Positions 21,802-33,163 of a stretch of 64,000 bases of DNA are shown here, in pieces; the stretch's first letter is position 1; each line of letters opens with the position of its first letter. The translations under genes and the position numbers were made by a program. A model generated the notes under the pieces. It made no database searches, was not told the DNA's origin, and saw only the letters and a program-made list of their open reading frames with translations. This DNA comes from Bremia lactucae (taxonomy: Eukaryota > Oomycota > Peronosporomycetes > Peronosporales > Peronosporaceae): assembly GCF_004359215.1 (NCBI RefSeq), contig NC_090612.1, positions 5,339,683-5,403,682 of the forward strand, given 5' to 3'.

Positions 21802-24800
21802 GCATTTTTGACATGGAAAGAAAGTGCATTTTATTTGTTTTGGAAGGAAGAAATCTATAAGGAAGCCTACTTTACGAAGCTAAGCGTTATCAAAAGTAAA
21901 TTTGAGCCGGACTCCAATTGCCTGTCATCTCTAATATCTAAAGATTTATATCTAATTGACGATGCAAGAACTGAAGTCAGCACATTAAAAATGAATATTT
22001 ATACTCGCTCGTGAAGGACAGGCTTTTTAATGGTGTATAATTGGCCTGATAGGTGTAGCTTGTGTGTTAATGGCGTATTAGATTGTTCATAAATACATAT
22101 TAACATTTGCCTTGCAGCTTCGTTGGTGAGCAATGTGAAAGCAACAAATCGATCGTAAAGAAAAGAACCAGGCTCTCGAGCAAAACGTTTTTAAATACCG
22201 TAGTCAAAATTGTAAATACTTTAATATCGCTTAAATCCTAGATTGCCACGTTTAGCTTTTGTTGCTTTACAATGCTTTGTTGCGAAAAGCGGCTACCATC
22301 TGTACATGAAGTCTGCGTATTCTATAAGGAAACACCGTTCACCTGCCGCTTCAGGAAGCCACCATGGCCCATAACACGCCACACGTTCCGATACTGACGA
22401 ATACAATACAACAAAGAGTTGGACCAGCGGCTCACAATTCCCAAGTTCTTCCAAACCCTTTTTTTTGTAGGGAATTGCTGCGGACACACCCAATTTATGC
22501 AACGGACACACCTCTAACAGTGGAACTTTGTCTACAGGTATAAATGAATCTCCCAAACAACAAAAAAGTAGTTCGACAGTCTTTTGAACGTTGAGTTCTT
22601 GCAGCTTTTTCGTATTACGGGCTCTGACAACGTTTTACCGTTGAGTATTTATAATAACTGCTCATTTTTTTGCCTTATGCGCTTTCGTTTAAGTGTTTCA
22701 CAAACACCAGGATCATTTGCTGGGCCTTTGGAAGCGTGAAAATTAAAGTTTTGAATGTCAGCATAAACGATAAAGAAATAAATGGAGGCTAGCGACGAGA
22801 CGAGGTACTTTATGGCACGTACAGGTGAGCCTAAATGCTTAGATCGCGCTGCACGAAAATGGCTCGCGGGATCCTTGTAGCTACCGCCCACTTCCAAAAC
22901 TACTCATTCTGCGATTACACTTCGGTTATGTTGTTATTGATATTACAAAAAATTACTTGACTTATTGACTTAGGAAATGTCTAGACCCCCCAGGTTTTTA
23001 TGTCGTCATACTTGAGTACTGGGTTGAGCAATCTATTAATGAGTCAAATATGCTTCTTAAACGGGTTTGCGACGAATTGCGCCTCTCAACACTGCGATAG
23101 CGACTTCCACGAATCGTGTCGACTACTCAAAAGTCACTCGGGCTTTTTCTCACGCTTGGCCAAGATAGAAAAGTTTGCTTGTCTCTGCTTGCTAATTGTA
23201 CCTGCATCTACACAAAGGAAGATTTGTCGAATGAAGGACTATCTTTAAAAGATATGTTATTTAAAAATTGGGGAGATTTATACCTGCAGACAAAATTCCA
23301 CTTTTAGAGCATAAATTGGTTTTCTTTCAGTAAATCCAGTGTTGTTCGTCGATTGGCTAAAATGATAACAATGTATTAAGTGGCGTTCAGTCATTTTCTC
23401 AAAACAATTGTAATGGGGAGCAAGCTTTACAAGACAGCACCCACAATGGTGTTGAAGACCGTCAAGCCCATCGTGCACTGGGGCTTCGTACCTTTAATCA
23501 TTTATTTGGCATTAAAACAAGAGCCCAATTTAACGTAAGCTTGAATACGTGACCCAAATGTAGTTTTCAAAGCTATTTCCTAACTGAAGTGTATGACTTT
23601 TACAGACTGCTGCAAATATTGAACCCATTCGCCGCTCCCGCTGATCCAACTCAAACGTAGAGCTGTACGAGTACCTTACCGCCGTCAGAATCGTCTCGTA
23701 GCAGTAATAAGGAATAATAAAACGCGCTTGATAAAGGAAAAATGAGGTTGAGTAGGAGCGCACTGTCATTTGTTTATTTCATCGCTCTACCTCGGATACG
23801 ATATGTGTTAACATTTGAGCTTGTTTATAGCACTCGATGCAATCCTAAGAACCAATGACTTGTATGGTCACTTGATGCACCAGTAGGATGACGGTTTTGC
23901 CTTCATAATCAATGGCAAGACCGATAAAAATTGTTCGTATCGCCCTCATGTATCTGCACACAATGGCCTTTCCGACAACACACAATCGCGCAAATTCATA
24001 GTGAAAAAAATGGTCTATTGCGGATTAAAAAAGGACAAAGAAGACCTTGAACATTCCCGCCTCATGCCCATTTAAAAGGGCTATCACGCGCCAAATGTTG
24101 TAAATGCGCGGTATGTAATTTCATACGAGCTTTCAATGCATCAAAGCTCACATTCAAAATTCTGTCATTGTGTCTGCACATTCGGAACAGAGGCCTGAAA
24201 AGCCAAAATAATCGTCATTGGAATCTTCGACAAAATGTGCAAGCCCTGGTGCCGAGTGTGGTCAGTCAAGGCGAGCGATTACAAACGAGCTCCTTTAACC
24301 GCACCGTCAAAGGAGGGACGCACGAAGTGGTCAATGTATTCACACGCTCGCGGGCTATTATGAACGGATATCCAGCACGCAACGAAATAACTCTGGCGAG
24401 TTTTAGCATCCGTGCATCATTGATCGCACTTGCAACTTATGGGACGGTCGTAGCACACCATAAAAAAATGCTACCTAAAGGCGGCGCACCCTCAAGAGTT
24501 TTAAGTTAAAGGGCAATGTTAAATGCAATACTTTTGACCGTCCAGTGTTAGCAATTCGTCAACCTTTTCGATATCTCAGCATTTGGACGTGCAGTCGTGT
24601 TTGCCTTTAAATGAATCGGCGCGCGTAAGCACTGCCAAAACTTGATTACGTAATTTTTCCGCCATGCTCCACAGTGCAATTGCTATTCCGACAACATTAT
24701 AATTAAACAAGAGGCAATGCTGCGCACAACTTGGCAGATACCGTCTTAATTTCTAGTCCGCTTTGTTGTAGGAGATCTGGAATGGCTCAATATGCCTTTT

Positions 24801-24968
24801 CTTTTCCTTAATGTAATAAATCATATTAGAACTGAAGTATTTCAAAGTGTTGTTATATTTACGTCCCGTTTCTCTGTGAATTAAACTATAATTATTACGT
24901 TTCAAGCTCAATCGGGAATCCTGCCAGACAGTGGCGTCCCCCGTTTCGATGAAATTACATACAATGTC
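21802..24968. other. long intergenic stretch, no supported gene
   Basis: Several frames of 60-113 codons exist (the longest plus-strand one at 24168-24509) but none shows domain-like composition or a recognisable match, and no repeat or RNA gene is apparent. It may hold decayed sequence. Confidence 0.45.
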
Positions 24969-25099
24969 TGTAACGGGGTGTATCGTTACATGAAATTAAC
25001 ACTAAAAGGTTGTTAATAATATATTATCTAAAAGGTAGATAATATTTGGAGGATATTACTTTATATAGCAATGTCCTGAATTCTTATCCATAAATAGGT
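24969..25099 (+). repeat. LTR family B, 5' portion up to gap
   Basis: Begins TGTAACGGGGTGTATCGTTA and continues nearly identically to 33683-33820 (ATATTATCTAAAAGGTAGAT, GGAGGATATTACTTTATATAG). The remainder is hidden by the 100 N at 25100-25199; the sequence after the gap is not LTR, so the element was collapsed or left out. Confidence 0.85.
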
Positions 25100-25199
25100 N
25101 NNNNNNNNNNNNNNNNNNNNNNNNNNNNNNNNNNNNNNNNNNNNNNNNNNNNNNNNNNNNNNNNNNNNNNNNNNNNNNNNNNNNNNNNNNNNNNNNNNN
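25100..25199. other. assembly gap (100 N)
   Basis: Exactly 100 N; an LTR family B copy enters it from the left. Confidence 0.99.
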
Positions 25200-25506
25200 A
25201 TTATTGGTCTGCTCTAGCGCATAAGTAGCCGCGGTTGCTTGCAGTCATGCAGCGCAAGGGATGGTCCCTCCCCATAACAATTAGATAATGTAGAAGATGA
25301 ACCGTAAGGATGGACCATTGTACGCCTTAGACCAGCAACACAATACATTGCTAAAAAACGCATTGTCGAATTAAGCCGGTGGCTAAATCAAAGCATATTG
25401 AAAAGTTACATAAATTTCAAATTGTCTCATGAGGAAGCTGTCGAAGGGCTTTTAAGTAAACATTATTTCGACCATACAGGACCAATTTGCACTTGACCAC
25501 GTAATT
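25200..25506. other. intergenic
   Basis: Spacer containing the 3' side of the minus-strand START-FYVE-GAF gene. Nothing else recognised. Confidence 0.5.
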
Positions 25507-27537
25507 TCAAAATGCAACTTCCTTGCTTCCTGTCAATAGCTCGCTATCTTCTTTTTCTGGAGGCTGAGAAGACGAGTCAACCATGGGGACGACTCTGCGG
25601 GCCGCATAATTACCAGCCTTAAACTCCTCTAGATCTTCTTGGTAATCTTCCGACTGCATGTATTGGGTGACCGTCTCGCCCAAGACATTAAGCACTTCCA
25701 CCTGCTTATGGTCAATATTATCACGAGCATACCGATCCGCGACACATAAATCGCCTACCACTTCCCCATTCACAAGCAACGGGATCCCAACAAAGAACTG
25801 CAACTTGGCAGTAAAGCGTTTTTCACCTGAAATGCGCTTGTCTGAGCTCACGTCCAATACAATGCACGGCTTTCCACGCGTTGCCAGTCGTCGAAACGTC
25901 GGGAGACTTCGAGGGAGACCCGGCGCTGGTTTGCCGTCATAGTATCTCACAAGCTCAAAGTCTTCCGTGCGAATTCCTGCCATTGGACACGTCAGTGTCT
26001 CCATCGCCAACAGACAAATCTCTTCCATGTCCTCGTTAAAATATTGAATCCGACAATCAACATTTTTTTTCCTGCTCGTGGCAATACTAGCATTTGAGAC
26101 CGTTCTCCCCATACTCCCATTCGGTCGCACTTCGTAGCCCGTTCCTCTTCCTTGACTGGTTATCGAGCTCGCGGGTTTACGGTACGGAGGCGGACTACTC
26201 TCTCCATCGTCATTTGGCTGTGCATTGGCATCGAGTTCCGAAAACGATAAGGCCGAGCCTTTGTTAAACTGCATCGACAACGGATACGACGACGCCAAAT
26301 GGTCATTCGGCGGACTATACGACTCCTCCGATGTCAGCGAGCTTGTACTCCCAATGCTGACCCCCATGCAATTCGAAAGCGGCGCTAGACCCGTGCTTCC
26401 ATTCATTTCGACTTCCACGTCGCTGCTGAGTTTCCGAGATGACGGCAACGAAAACCCGCCGACAGTCGTGCTTCCAAAGTTAGTGTTCGTGCCATTAGAG
26501 TTGCTATTCTTCGCTAAGCATGCCTTGCACACACGCATCTTCACAGCAACGTCTTGGTCGCCTTTAACCATCTTAAATACAGTGCAAGCGGAGCACACGA
26601 CTTCCCCACACACGCGACAGTGGTGGCGGCGCTTTAAAAGACCAAATGACTGCACACAGAGCGAGCAATTCGTCCGTTTTGCGTCGTTCACCCACTCTTG
26701 GCGTTGGGCGAGCACGGCGGGGGCAAACAGCACCTGTTGCACGGCCCGTTCCAGCCCCGCTAGGTCTCCGGCAAGACGTAAGGACGTCAGTCGCACGCCA
26801 GCGGACACGCTTTCGGCTCCACGAGCTTTTCGCATCGCAAAAGTGAGCGTCACGTTGCACAAATTCGGGTCTTCAGCCGTTTGCTGCACCACGTAGGAGC
26901 TCGGCTCGAACACTGTCAAGCTGTTGGAATCGGGTTTTCCACGAATGCCGTATCGCGCTGCGGCACCGTCATACGACTCAAATTTGAGGACGCCTACGTT
27001 GCCATGCACCGGGTGAGAAGGCCGTAAGATGCAGTACTCTCGAATGCAAAACTCCTTGGAGCGGCCAAGGGTTTTCGGTGACGAGAACACGAGCCACTTG
27101 AGCGTCATGGACTCGGTCGACACGCCTTCGTGATCTGACGTTGTGTCGGCTTGGTGCGCATGCAGCACTTCGCCATCGAGAAAGTTCCGTGAGTGAAGCA
27201 CCTTCTGAAAGCCCCTGAGACTCGCATTGTCCACGGCTCGGAGACACTCGAGGACATCCGCGACCGAGCCCGCAACTTTCGTGACCGCACGCACCGAGTA
27301 CGACAGGCGCTCACTGTTTTTAGAATGCACGTACACGATCGCTTGATCCTTTCGCGTTTCCATGGTCCAGACGCTCATGTCCGAGGCGCTGCGTACGAGC
27401 TCATCTACTTCGGACCGCTCGGAAAGGTACAGCGCATCGAGGTCCACATCCGCGGGCCACTGTGACGCTACGGTCGGCCCACGCACGTACTCGGGCGATC
27501 CAGGTGCGCCGCTGCTGTTGGGAAACTCGGCGCTCAT
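25507..27537 (-). CDS. START-like, FYVE zinc finger and GAF domain protein
   Basis: 676 residues, single exon. Residues about 45-280 resemble the START-like lipid-binding region that precedes FYVE fingers in oomycete proteins (KWLVFSSPKTLGRSKEFCIR, REYCILRPSHPVHGN). A FYVE finger lies at about 285-342: C291xxC294, RRHHCRVCG (303-311), C315xxC318 and VCKAC (336-340), which predicts binding to phosphatidylinositol 3-phosphate on endosomes. After a Ser/Asn-rich, probably disordered linker (345-490), about 495-635 has GAF character (FRRLATRGKPCIVLDVSS, FFVGIPLLVNGEVVGDLCV). No signal peptide or membrane segment. The leader is short. The precise lipid, small ligand and role are unknown; the domain order is typical of stramenopiles rather than animals or fungi. 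Confidence 0.85.
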   Translation of the reverse strand: MSAEFPNSSGAPGSPEYVRGPTVASQWPADVDLDALYLSERSEVDELVRSASDMSVWTMETRKDQAIVYVHSKNSERLSYSVRAVTKVAGSVADVLECLRAVDNASLRGFQKVLHSRNFLDGEVLHAHQADTTSDHEGVSTESMTLKWLVFSSPKTLGRSKEFCIREYCILRPSHPVHGNVGVLKFESYDGAAARYGIRGKPDSNSLTVFEPSSYVVQQTAEDPNLCNVTLTFAMRKARGAESVSAGVRLTSLRLAGDLAGLERAVQQVLFAPAVLAQRQEWVNDAKRTNCSLCVQSFGLLKRRHHCRVCGEVVCSACTVFKMVKGDQDVAVKMRVCKACLAKNSNSNGTNTNFGSTTVGGFSLPSSRKLSSDVEVEMNGSTGLAPLSNCMGVSIGSTSSLTSEESYSPPNDHLASSYPLSMQFNKGSALSFSELDANAQPNDDGESSPPPYRKPASSITSQGRGTGYEVRPNGSMGRTVSNASIATSRKKNVDCRIQYFNEDMEEICLLAMETLTCPMAGIRTEDFELVRYYDGKPAPGLPRSLPTFRRLATRGKPCIVLDVSSDKRISGEKRFTAKLQFFVGIPLLVNGEVVGDLCVADRYARDNIDHKQVEVLNVLGETVTQYMQSEDYQEDLEEFKAGNYAARRVVPMVDSSSQPPEKEDSELLTGSKEVAF

Positions 27538-29409
27538 TGGTCTGAACGGTTGTGGGGATAACAGTTATAAACGGCGCGCATCCACAAACGTAGACACACG
27601 TACGTACGGATGACAGCACAACAGTAGATGGGGGCGCTACTATAATTTGCCGAGCTTAAATTCCTCCACCGAGGCACAAGTATCGAAGAGTGACTGTCGC
27701 CAGTCCGCAACTCGACACTGACGACTACCTTCCCCCCTTCGCAGCGGCTGTGTGCATTGCGCGCGGACTGTACGGAAACTTACTTTCTACCAATCGAAAG
27801 GCGTTTTTGAAATTTCAGACCTCTTGAACGTCGAGGGCCTTGATCGCGCCGTGTGACCGCGATCCGCATCTTTTGCAGAAGGGTCAGCACCTTTTGCCAT
27901 TTAAAAATATAAAACGCCCGGTGTAAAGAGGGATTCAGCCAAACAGAAGGTAGAAAACTGGAAGGAGCTGGAATGGTCGCGAGAAAACCTCTTGCGCTGG
28001 CGACAGATTGTAAATTTGAATTATTGCTTCTTGCATGGCAGATGAGCAGAAACAGCCGCGAACGCGACAAATCTGGAATGTGTAATGAGTGACCTCAATT
28101 TGCAGAAGAATTCACGACATCGCAAGACGAATGTACCGGTAGTCCTACGGCGGCTGCGACAATGTGGTCTAAACATATCTATAAAAGCATACTTGTCTAC
28201 TTGCTTGCAGGTGCATAAGGATCCCTTTTTTGATTATAGTCCGCGCATTCCGTCTGTGATAAATTCACTCTTGCTCGAATATGTAAGGCCTCTTAATGGC
28301 AAGTCCCATCTGTACGACTTTGCATTTGCGTGACGCACGACGTTATACGCATACTTGTGACCAAGGTCTGCTAGTAATTTTATTGCTGGAAGAGACACAG
28401 TCACATGCAGAAACCCTTCAAACACTCCATACGACCGTACAGCCCACCACTACAACAACAGCTTCGTCCTAAGCGAAGTGAGGCTTGCCATCAAATGAAA
28501 ACGATCTCCTTTTACGTTTTTGTGGACTCAACATAAAGCAAGAAGGGGCGTATCGGTTTTGCCTTTCATGCTCATACGTGTAAGGTCCACAGGGGAATTT
28601 TAAGTGCCCTTCCGGCGCTGAAGCCGTCAATCCACTAATGAATACTATATCATATCTTCGTTGTCCTACTCTACGTTTTCTCCGTGGCCATCTGTTATAA
28701 TGATCACTCGAACTTTGCCGACAACATAAACACAAATAATACTTTGTCATGAATTTACAGCTTGCGAACCCGATGTTTGTCATTGTGGTGTTGTCGCGGA
28801 CTATAATCATACAGTACTATGCTCGACAGTATCTCTTTAACATTAAACATTCGAAAATGCATCTTTTATAAAGACGAGCTGAGGTAAAGTTACTTAAGAA
28901 ATACCCCAGATAATAAATAATGGGCAGTCCTAGATATTTATATTCCTAATAAGAAATTAAGCTCGCTTTCCGCTTCGGCCTGAGATCTTGTCAGGCGCGC
29001 GTGTGACGATAATGCGTGCGTGTTTGTCTGCAAAATCCGCTGTTGCGGACGAGAGATGCAAGTCATAATAAAAAGAGCACAAACTAGCTGGTGCGCGTGT
29101 CCGAAAAAAAGTCTCCGTTTGAGCTGCGTGGCTTTACTTCCAGCGGAAAGTGTGTACAAACTTTGCTAATCTACGTGAATTATGGCTGCTAATTAGTCGG
29201 AAAAGCATTTTGTTTCACATCTTTAATTATCACAACTGAAGACTGGGCCCGTCGACATCAATCTTTAAAAGCAGCCAAAAATTTCGAGACCAATCGTGGA
29301 ATAAGTGCCAGCGCGTCAACTTTTCCGTGGCATTGCTGCAACATTGGTACCGGTTTTAAGGACCAAGCGTTAAACCGCCTAACCGGTTTTCTCAATCCGT
29401 CAGAACGTC
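27538..29409. other. intergenic between divergent genes
   Basis: Contains the 5' regions of the minus-strand FYVE gene and the plus-strand helicase. Frames up to 113 codons are present but none is recognisable. CTCAATCC at 29391-29398, 11 bases before the helicase ATG, resembles an initiator element with one mismatch to TCAYTYY. Confidence 0.45.
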
Positions 29410-30888
29410 ATGCGCCATCGACTTCCTACTCGGCCTTCCAGCGCTAGTTCCTTGCGACATTATTTAAGTCTTTTAATTCTACCTCATGCACGCATCTTTC
29501 AGTCGCTGGGGCTCAACTATGTTCTCTCTGATCGATTAACACAATTGCAAATAGCAAGTCCCACGCCTGCCCAGCGCAAGGCCATTCCGCCCATCCTTGC
29601 CGGTGAGGACGTTGTGGTAGCTGCAGAGACGGGAGGTGGCAAGACGCTGGCTTTCTTATTGCCCCTGGTCGAGCTGCTTCGTCGCAATCCGCTGCCTCCT
29701 GACAACATGCGCTTACCAACTGCGCTCGTGCTCACGACGTCGCAAGACCTTGTGCGACAGTTGGCCGCTGTGCTGCATCAAGTGGACCCGGAGCTGGCCC
29801 GGCTCTCTGTAAGCTTGTCTTCTTCCAGGCAAGTTGTGGTCCATGGTACACGCCCATGTCCGCTCGTCCTTGCCACGCCTGGCGCGTTATTACGTGCGAC
29901 GAAGCCGAAAGACTTTGCCTTTACGCAGACAGTTGTTGTCGATGAGGCCGACATGCTCCTAAGTGGAGGTTTTGAGAAGGATACGAAGCAAATTCTCGCT
30001 ACAATTCGAAATCAACCGCTGATGCGAGCTGCGCTCAATCGTTGCGGTGTCGAACCTCAAGACATCGACGACGATGGATTCAGTACGTCCCAGACGCAGA
30101 CGATCTTTAGTGCGGCTACGATCCCAGACTATGGTAAACGCTCGGTGCGTCACTACATTGACCACAAGTTTCCGTCTGTAGTCTTTGCTATGACTGAGGT
30201 ACGAAAAGGATTGTTATCATACGACAGAGAACGTCACTGAAAATATATGGAATAGGGCTTTCATCGGACACTGCCGAACCTGACGCTACATACGCACAAC
30301 CTCCAAGTTTTCATGGCAAGCAGAGTCTTTGATAGTGAGCAGCACGCTCGTTGCGAGCTTTTGTATGAAATCTTGACGTCCAAGGAAAAAGACAGCATGG
30401 CTGCTTCGGCTGGTGGAAAGACGCTAGTCTTTACAAATTCAATAGCCACGGCCGATACGCTGTTCCATTTTCTAGAAAACGACAAGGGTATGGACAGTTG
30501 TGCACTGTTTCACAAGGAGGTCAATCGATTGCAACGTCAGAAGTTGTTAAAGCGACTTAGTAGCGACGACGGCGCGGACAGTCACCTCGTTGTCATTTGC
30601 ACGGACATTGCGGCCAGGGGCCTCGATACGACCAAAGTAGCGCATGTGGTACAATTTGAGTTTGCAAGTGATGTCGTGAGCTACTTGCATCGCATTGGAC
30701 GCACTGGGCGCGCAGGGACACCAGGAATCGTGACGAACATTGAGTCATCGGAAAACAGCCTTGTTGTCGATAAAATTCGTAAAGCGGGAGCTTCGACGCT
30801 GCAGGATGCATTTAGTCGAAAACGCAGTCTTCGAAAGAAGTTTAAAAAAAACATTAATTCCAGCAGCCACCGTGACTATTACGGATAG
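29410..30888 (+). CDS. DEAD-box RNA helicase, probably organelle-targeted, two exons
   Basis: ATP-dependent RNA unwinding enzyme. The model joins 29410-30198 and 30256-30888 (473 residues). The 57-base intron (GTACGA...GAATAG) removes an early stop and gives MTE-GFHRTLPNLTLHTHNLQVF, the usual linker to domain 2. Motifs: Q-motif region ASPTPAQRKAIPPIL (49-63), AETGGGKT (72-79), TPGALL (156-161), DEAD (178-181), SAAT (234-237), TDIAARGLD (about 380-388) and HRIGRTGRAG (408-417). The first 30 residues (MRHRLPTRPSSASSLRHYLS) are Arg/Ser/Leu-rich and lack acids, so mitochondrial import is likely. The C-terminal KRSLRKKFKKN tail is basic. Closest in style to mitochondrial DDX28/MRH4-like helicases linked to ribosome assembly; this subgroup call is inference. 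Confidence 0.9.
30199..30255 (+). other. intron of the DEAD-box helicase gene
   Basis: GTACG donor and AATAG acceptor, 57 bases, phase 0. It contains the stop codon that otherwise ends the first half at 30240. Confidence 0.9.
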
Positions 30889-31606
30889 AATTTATGATAC
30901 TCAAAGAGACCTTTTTACCTTCGATGCGAACCCTTGATATTCCTGCTTATTGTCATCGTTGAGTGATTGACTACACGTGCACTTTCAATGAGTTTGTTTG
31001 CAGTAATGACAGAAACGACTCGAGCGATGGTTTAAAGTCGCGCTGGGACAAGAAAGCAAGAGCCAATGGTACAAAGCTTCAAATATTGTGTAAGGCGAAC
31101 TTCTCGGTAACTCTTAACTGTAGCTGGTCAAACGACAGCACACTGTGGCTGGATACGAAAAATAGTGCATCCATTTCGGCACGCCACCGGCAAATTGTGG
31201 CACTACAGCGTTGGACATGCTGGAGATTCTAATCGACTGCGATTTCACTTTTCACATGTTTGAACTCTTTGGCATCGATAAAATGTACAACTCAAGAGCG
31301 CGTAAGCCTCATCTTGGCCGTTACAATCTTGAGGACAATTGGTGATTTGTCGCTTGGACCGGCAATGGATCTGTACACTTGGTATAATAATTTATCTAGA
31401 CGAAGCCATAGCCATTGTTTGCATCGAGCGCTAAGTAGACAGTGATCATCTCAGGTGAAAAAAAGCATGGCGCTTCGATATCACTCGAACATGTATAAAT
31501 AGCCTCGGGGCAGCACAACCTTTTAGAAACGGCACAGAGTGTTGCTTGTTGCATCAATGACCAACCTCAACGACATTCATTCCTGCAAAAATCGCGGCAC
31601 TAACAA
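30889..31606. other. intergenic, nothing recognised
   Basis: Frames of 60-90 codons only, without recognisable similarity. Ends at the start of LTR A. Confidence 0.5.
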
Positions 31607-32209
31607 TGTAACAGGGTGTGCCGTTACATCAATATTATGTCCTATAAAAAAATAGTTAAATTATTTTCTATGAGAGAAAATAAGTAAAGTAGTATAAAAT
31701 TCTTATCTTTTTTAATTTTGACTTAATAGTTCCAATATTACCAAATTTGGTAATATTGACGCAATAAGACATCAGTTCTTTTGATTGGTTAATTTAAGTT
31801 TGAATCAACCCCGCCAATCGTCAAAAGACACGATTGTGCGGTGCGCAAGTAGGCGCCATACTTATTCAGTTATTAAAATACTAAAGCCAGTAGTAGATAG
31901 AAGATCGTTATGAAAGAACTTGATAGATTAATACAGTTTACTTTTTCCATATTTTAAAGCCTAAGAATGTTTCGTTAGTAGCTAAGACTTCTAAGCTACT
32001 TATAACCTTCCTCTGCACGTCGTGTACGTGAAGTAGTCGAGGCGCCCCACCTTCACTGTAATCAGGTTAACTAGTACTGTTATCAGTACTGGCAAAGAGT
32101 GCCCCGTTACACCTGGTAGCACTTTGTAGTGCCCACGCACGTTCCATCCAGCATGGACATTTTGGATGAAGAAGGAGGGAGCTTTCAAGCCCCCCAAGAA
32201 GGCTATTAC
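31607..32209 (+). mobile_element. Gypsy family A: LTR, primer site and gag start, cut by LTR C
   Basis: LTR at 31607-32111 (TGTAACAGGGTGTGCCGTTACA start, CCCCGTTACA end), TGGTAGCA at 32114-32121, and gag start ATGGACATTTTGGATGAAGA at 32153. After about 19 codons the frame is interrupted by an LTR of another family at 32210. The reading (MDILDEEGGSFQAPQE) matches the gag start at 2554. Confidence 0.85.
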
Positions 32210-32742
32210 TGTGGGCGGGCACGTCGTAATGCGGCGACGCTCTACTTAGACACACACCCTAGCACAGCGAGGAAGCGTTTTAACTTGCATCTCTTGCGTG
32301 CAGTGAGGTAGTTGTGGTGGGCGCGTTATCGACCTCACCCAACTCACTAAGTACTTTGATTAAGTGTCGTCACGGGAGCGGTAATCCGGCTCCTCGTGCG
32401 CACTTATCAAGTAGGAAGTAGTTTTCAGACTAATTTATATTTAATCGTATCAAATATAAATACCAATTTAAACCAAAAAGAATGTCATATCTATAGATCA
32501 CACTCAATATGTATTGCGAGCGTATCTTTCTAGATACCTCGCGTAACGGATGACGCTAGGCGTCATCCCCTCTAATGTGAATGGACCCATGTGCATCACA
32601 TACACAAGGATTGGTCACAAATGTGCACCACACCCGAGTGCTGGGTCTAATTACTATAATTTAGTAATTGACCATCCCTTTAAGTACACCAAGTGTACTT
32701 AACGGGGACTGTGTAACATTAAAGCAACTTTAGCCCGTTACA
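32210..32742 (-). repeat. LTR family C, minus orientation
   Basis: On the minus strand it starts TGTAACGGGCTAAAGTTGC (32742) and ends in GTGCCCGCCCACA (32210), 533 bp. A purine tract (AAAGGGGGTATGG on the minus strand) sits immediately upstream, so this is the 3' LTR of a minus-oriented element whose body extends rightwards to the gap. A plus-oriented copy is at 54351-54903; partial copies are near 62978-63353 and 63870-64000. Confidence 0.8.
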
Positions 32743-33063
32743 CCATACCCCCTTTAAGAACGAATTTACATTTTTAAATTCGTCAAAGAGGAGAGAGGAA
32801 CTGCGAGCAGCTTTACGCGCCGCTAGTTCACTCAATCACTCTAGCGCACGTGTTTCCATACACGGCGCCAAAGAGCCACCTAAAAGAGGCCACGTTGGTG
32901 GGTCGTCTGCGAAGACGTCCACTCAACCTCAAACTAAGCGCACGCGCCGCGTCCATTCGCCGGCCGCGTCTAATGCCTTAGTCGAAACGCCGACAGCTAC
33001 TGCTGCTGTTGCGTTAACAGGGCTAAAGGATCCATCCCACTTTAACAGTGAGGATGCTGATCC
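32743..33063 (+). CDS. open frame antisense to the family C element (partial, runs into gap)
   Basis: From about 32788 the frame KRREELRAALRAASSLNHSS... is open for roughly 90 codons to the gap, with a basic TKRTRRVHSP stretch and an acidic end (HFNSEDADP). No ATG is obvious near the start. Its place, beside the 3' LTR and opposite to the element's orientation, is the same as that of the antisense frames of families A and B, but I see no residue-level match to them. Confidence 0.35.
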
Positions 33064-33163
33064 NNNNNNNNNNNNNNNNNNNNNNNNNNNNNNNNNNNNN
33101 NNNNNNNNNNNNNNNNNNNNNNNNNNNNNNNNNNNNNNNNNNNNNNNNNNNNNNNNNNNNNNN
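33064..33163. other. assembly gap (100 N)
   Basis: Exactly 100 N between two LTR elements in opposite orientation. Confidence 0.99.

Noticed and set aside
22293..22556. Minus-strand 87-codon frame that looks somewhat protein-like
   Set aside because: No similarity I can name and no flanking exon; not enough to call a gene.
24168..24509. 113-codon open frame as a gene
   Set aside because: No recognisable motif, no initiator element, no family-like composition; in AT-poor stretches frames of this size arise by chance.
26225..26896. 223-codon plus-strand frame inside the START-FYVE-GAF gene
   Set aside because: Shadow of the minus-strand coding sequence, which carries the FYVE cysteines.
32210..32742. 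Solo LTR C inserted in family A gag
   Set aside because: No target duplication at the edges, and a polypurine tract with further element-like sequence adjoins it, so it is the end of a larger element.
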